Below are positions 5,288-5,600 of a stretch of DNA of 5,600 nt, one piece after another. Source of the stretch: an uncultured Anaerolineaceae bacterium (GTDB taxonomy: Bacteria; Chloroflexota; Anaerolineae; Anaerolineales; Anaerolineaceae); assembly GCA_937890875.1 (NCBI GenBank), contig CALAEB010000382.1, positions 1 through 5,600 of the forward strand, written 5' to 3'. The notes under the pieces were generated by a model. That model ran no database searches, was not told where the DNA came from, and was given only the letters and a program-made list of their open reading frames with translations. Position 1 is the first letter of the stretch. Each line of letters opens with the position of its first letter. Both the position numbers and the translations under genes were made by a program.

Positions 5288-5600
5288 ATGAAGAAAATTT
5301 TGTCCTTAGTATTTGTTTTTGTATTGCTCTTTGCAATGGTCGGCGCAGTTTCAGCGGATATGGAATCGGAAATTGCTGATATTCTGGCAAATGCAACTGA
5401 ATCGTCTCTTCAAGATGTCTTGGACGCCGGTGTGGTTACAATCGGTGTAGAAGGAAACTGGACTCCCTACATTTATTATGATCCGGAAAATCCAGACCAC
5501 CTGATTGGGTTTCATGTTGAGGTTGCTGAGAAAATTGCTGAAAAGCTCGGGGTTAAATGTAAATTCGATGTTGCGTCACAATTTGACGGTATCCTTGCCG
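5288..5600 (+). CDS. Amino-acid-type ABC transporter substrate-binding protein, N-terminal part
   Basis: The first 104 codons of an exported solute-binding protein (SBP family 3), cut by the right window edge. A Sec signal peptide is clear: KK at 2-3, a hydrophobic stretch at about 4-21, and a probable signal peptidase I site after VSA at 21-23. No cysteine follows, so it is not a lipoprotein and probably works free in a periplasm. An acidic linker (24-45) leads into the mature fold: VLDAGVVTIGVEGNWTPYIY (44-63), then GFHVEVAEKIAEKLG (74-88), the usual start of a family 3 binding protein. Ligand-contact residues cannot be assigned from this fragment. AGGAG at 5275-5279, eight bases before the ATG, supports the start. 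It is the natural partner of the ATPase at 1249-1986, and a permease gene is expected downstream. Confidence 0.92.
   Translation, partial: MKKILSLVFVFVLLFAMVGAVSADMESEIADILANATESSLQDVLDAGVVTIGVEGNWTPYIYYDPENPDHLIGFHVEVAEKIAEKLGVKCKFDVASQFDGILA

Overview
The window reads as bacterial DNA of moderate, AT-leaning composition: compact genes, strong Shine-Dalgarno sequences (AGGAGG, AAGGAG, AAAAGGAG), one TTG start and sigma70-type promoter elements. The phylum cannot be fixed from the sequence. The solute-binding protein at the right edge has a plain Sec signal peptide without a lipobox cysteine, which favours a cell with an outer membrane (for example Negativicutes, Synergistota or a proteobacterium) over a typical Gram-positive; this is inference.

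Layout: bases 1-146 hold no supportable gene. A GntR-family, FCD-subfamily regulator lies on the minus strand (147-854). A 394-base AT-rich divergent spacer (855-1248) follows, with a good sigma70 promoter facing right, a -10 box facing left and several inverted repeats. Rightwards there is one apparent operon: a polar-amino-acid-type ABC transporter ATPase (1249-1986, TTG start), a bicupin protein A (2053-2778), a TIM-barrel sugar isomerase/epimerase-like protein A (2780-3610), a second TIM-barrel protein B (3615-4448), a second bicupin B (4500-5231), and the start of an amino-acid-type periplasmic binding protein (5288 to the window edge). The permease is not in the window and probably lies further right.

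Working model: the FCD regulator senses a small carboxylic acid or related metabolite and controls the divergent promoter. The ABC system imports a polar solute, and the cupin and TIM-barrel proteins process it. The TIM-barrel proteins resemble the FrlC (fructoselysine/psicoselysine 3-epimerase) branch, and amino-acid-type ABC transporters also carry sugar-amino-acid conjugates, so an Amadori- or opine-like substrate is a reasonable but unproven guess.

The most striking feature is a mirror-like cupin-TIM-TIM-cupin block in which the first cupin and the first TIM barrel have both lost key metal-ligand glutamates, while the second copy of each keeps them. This suggests a paired active/inactive subunit arrangement or a new substrate-binding role for the degenerate copies.
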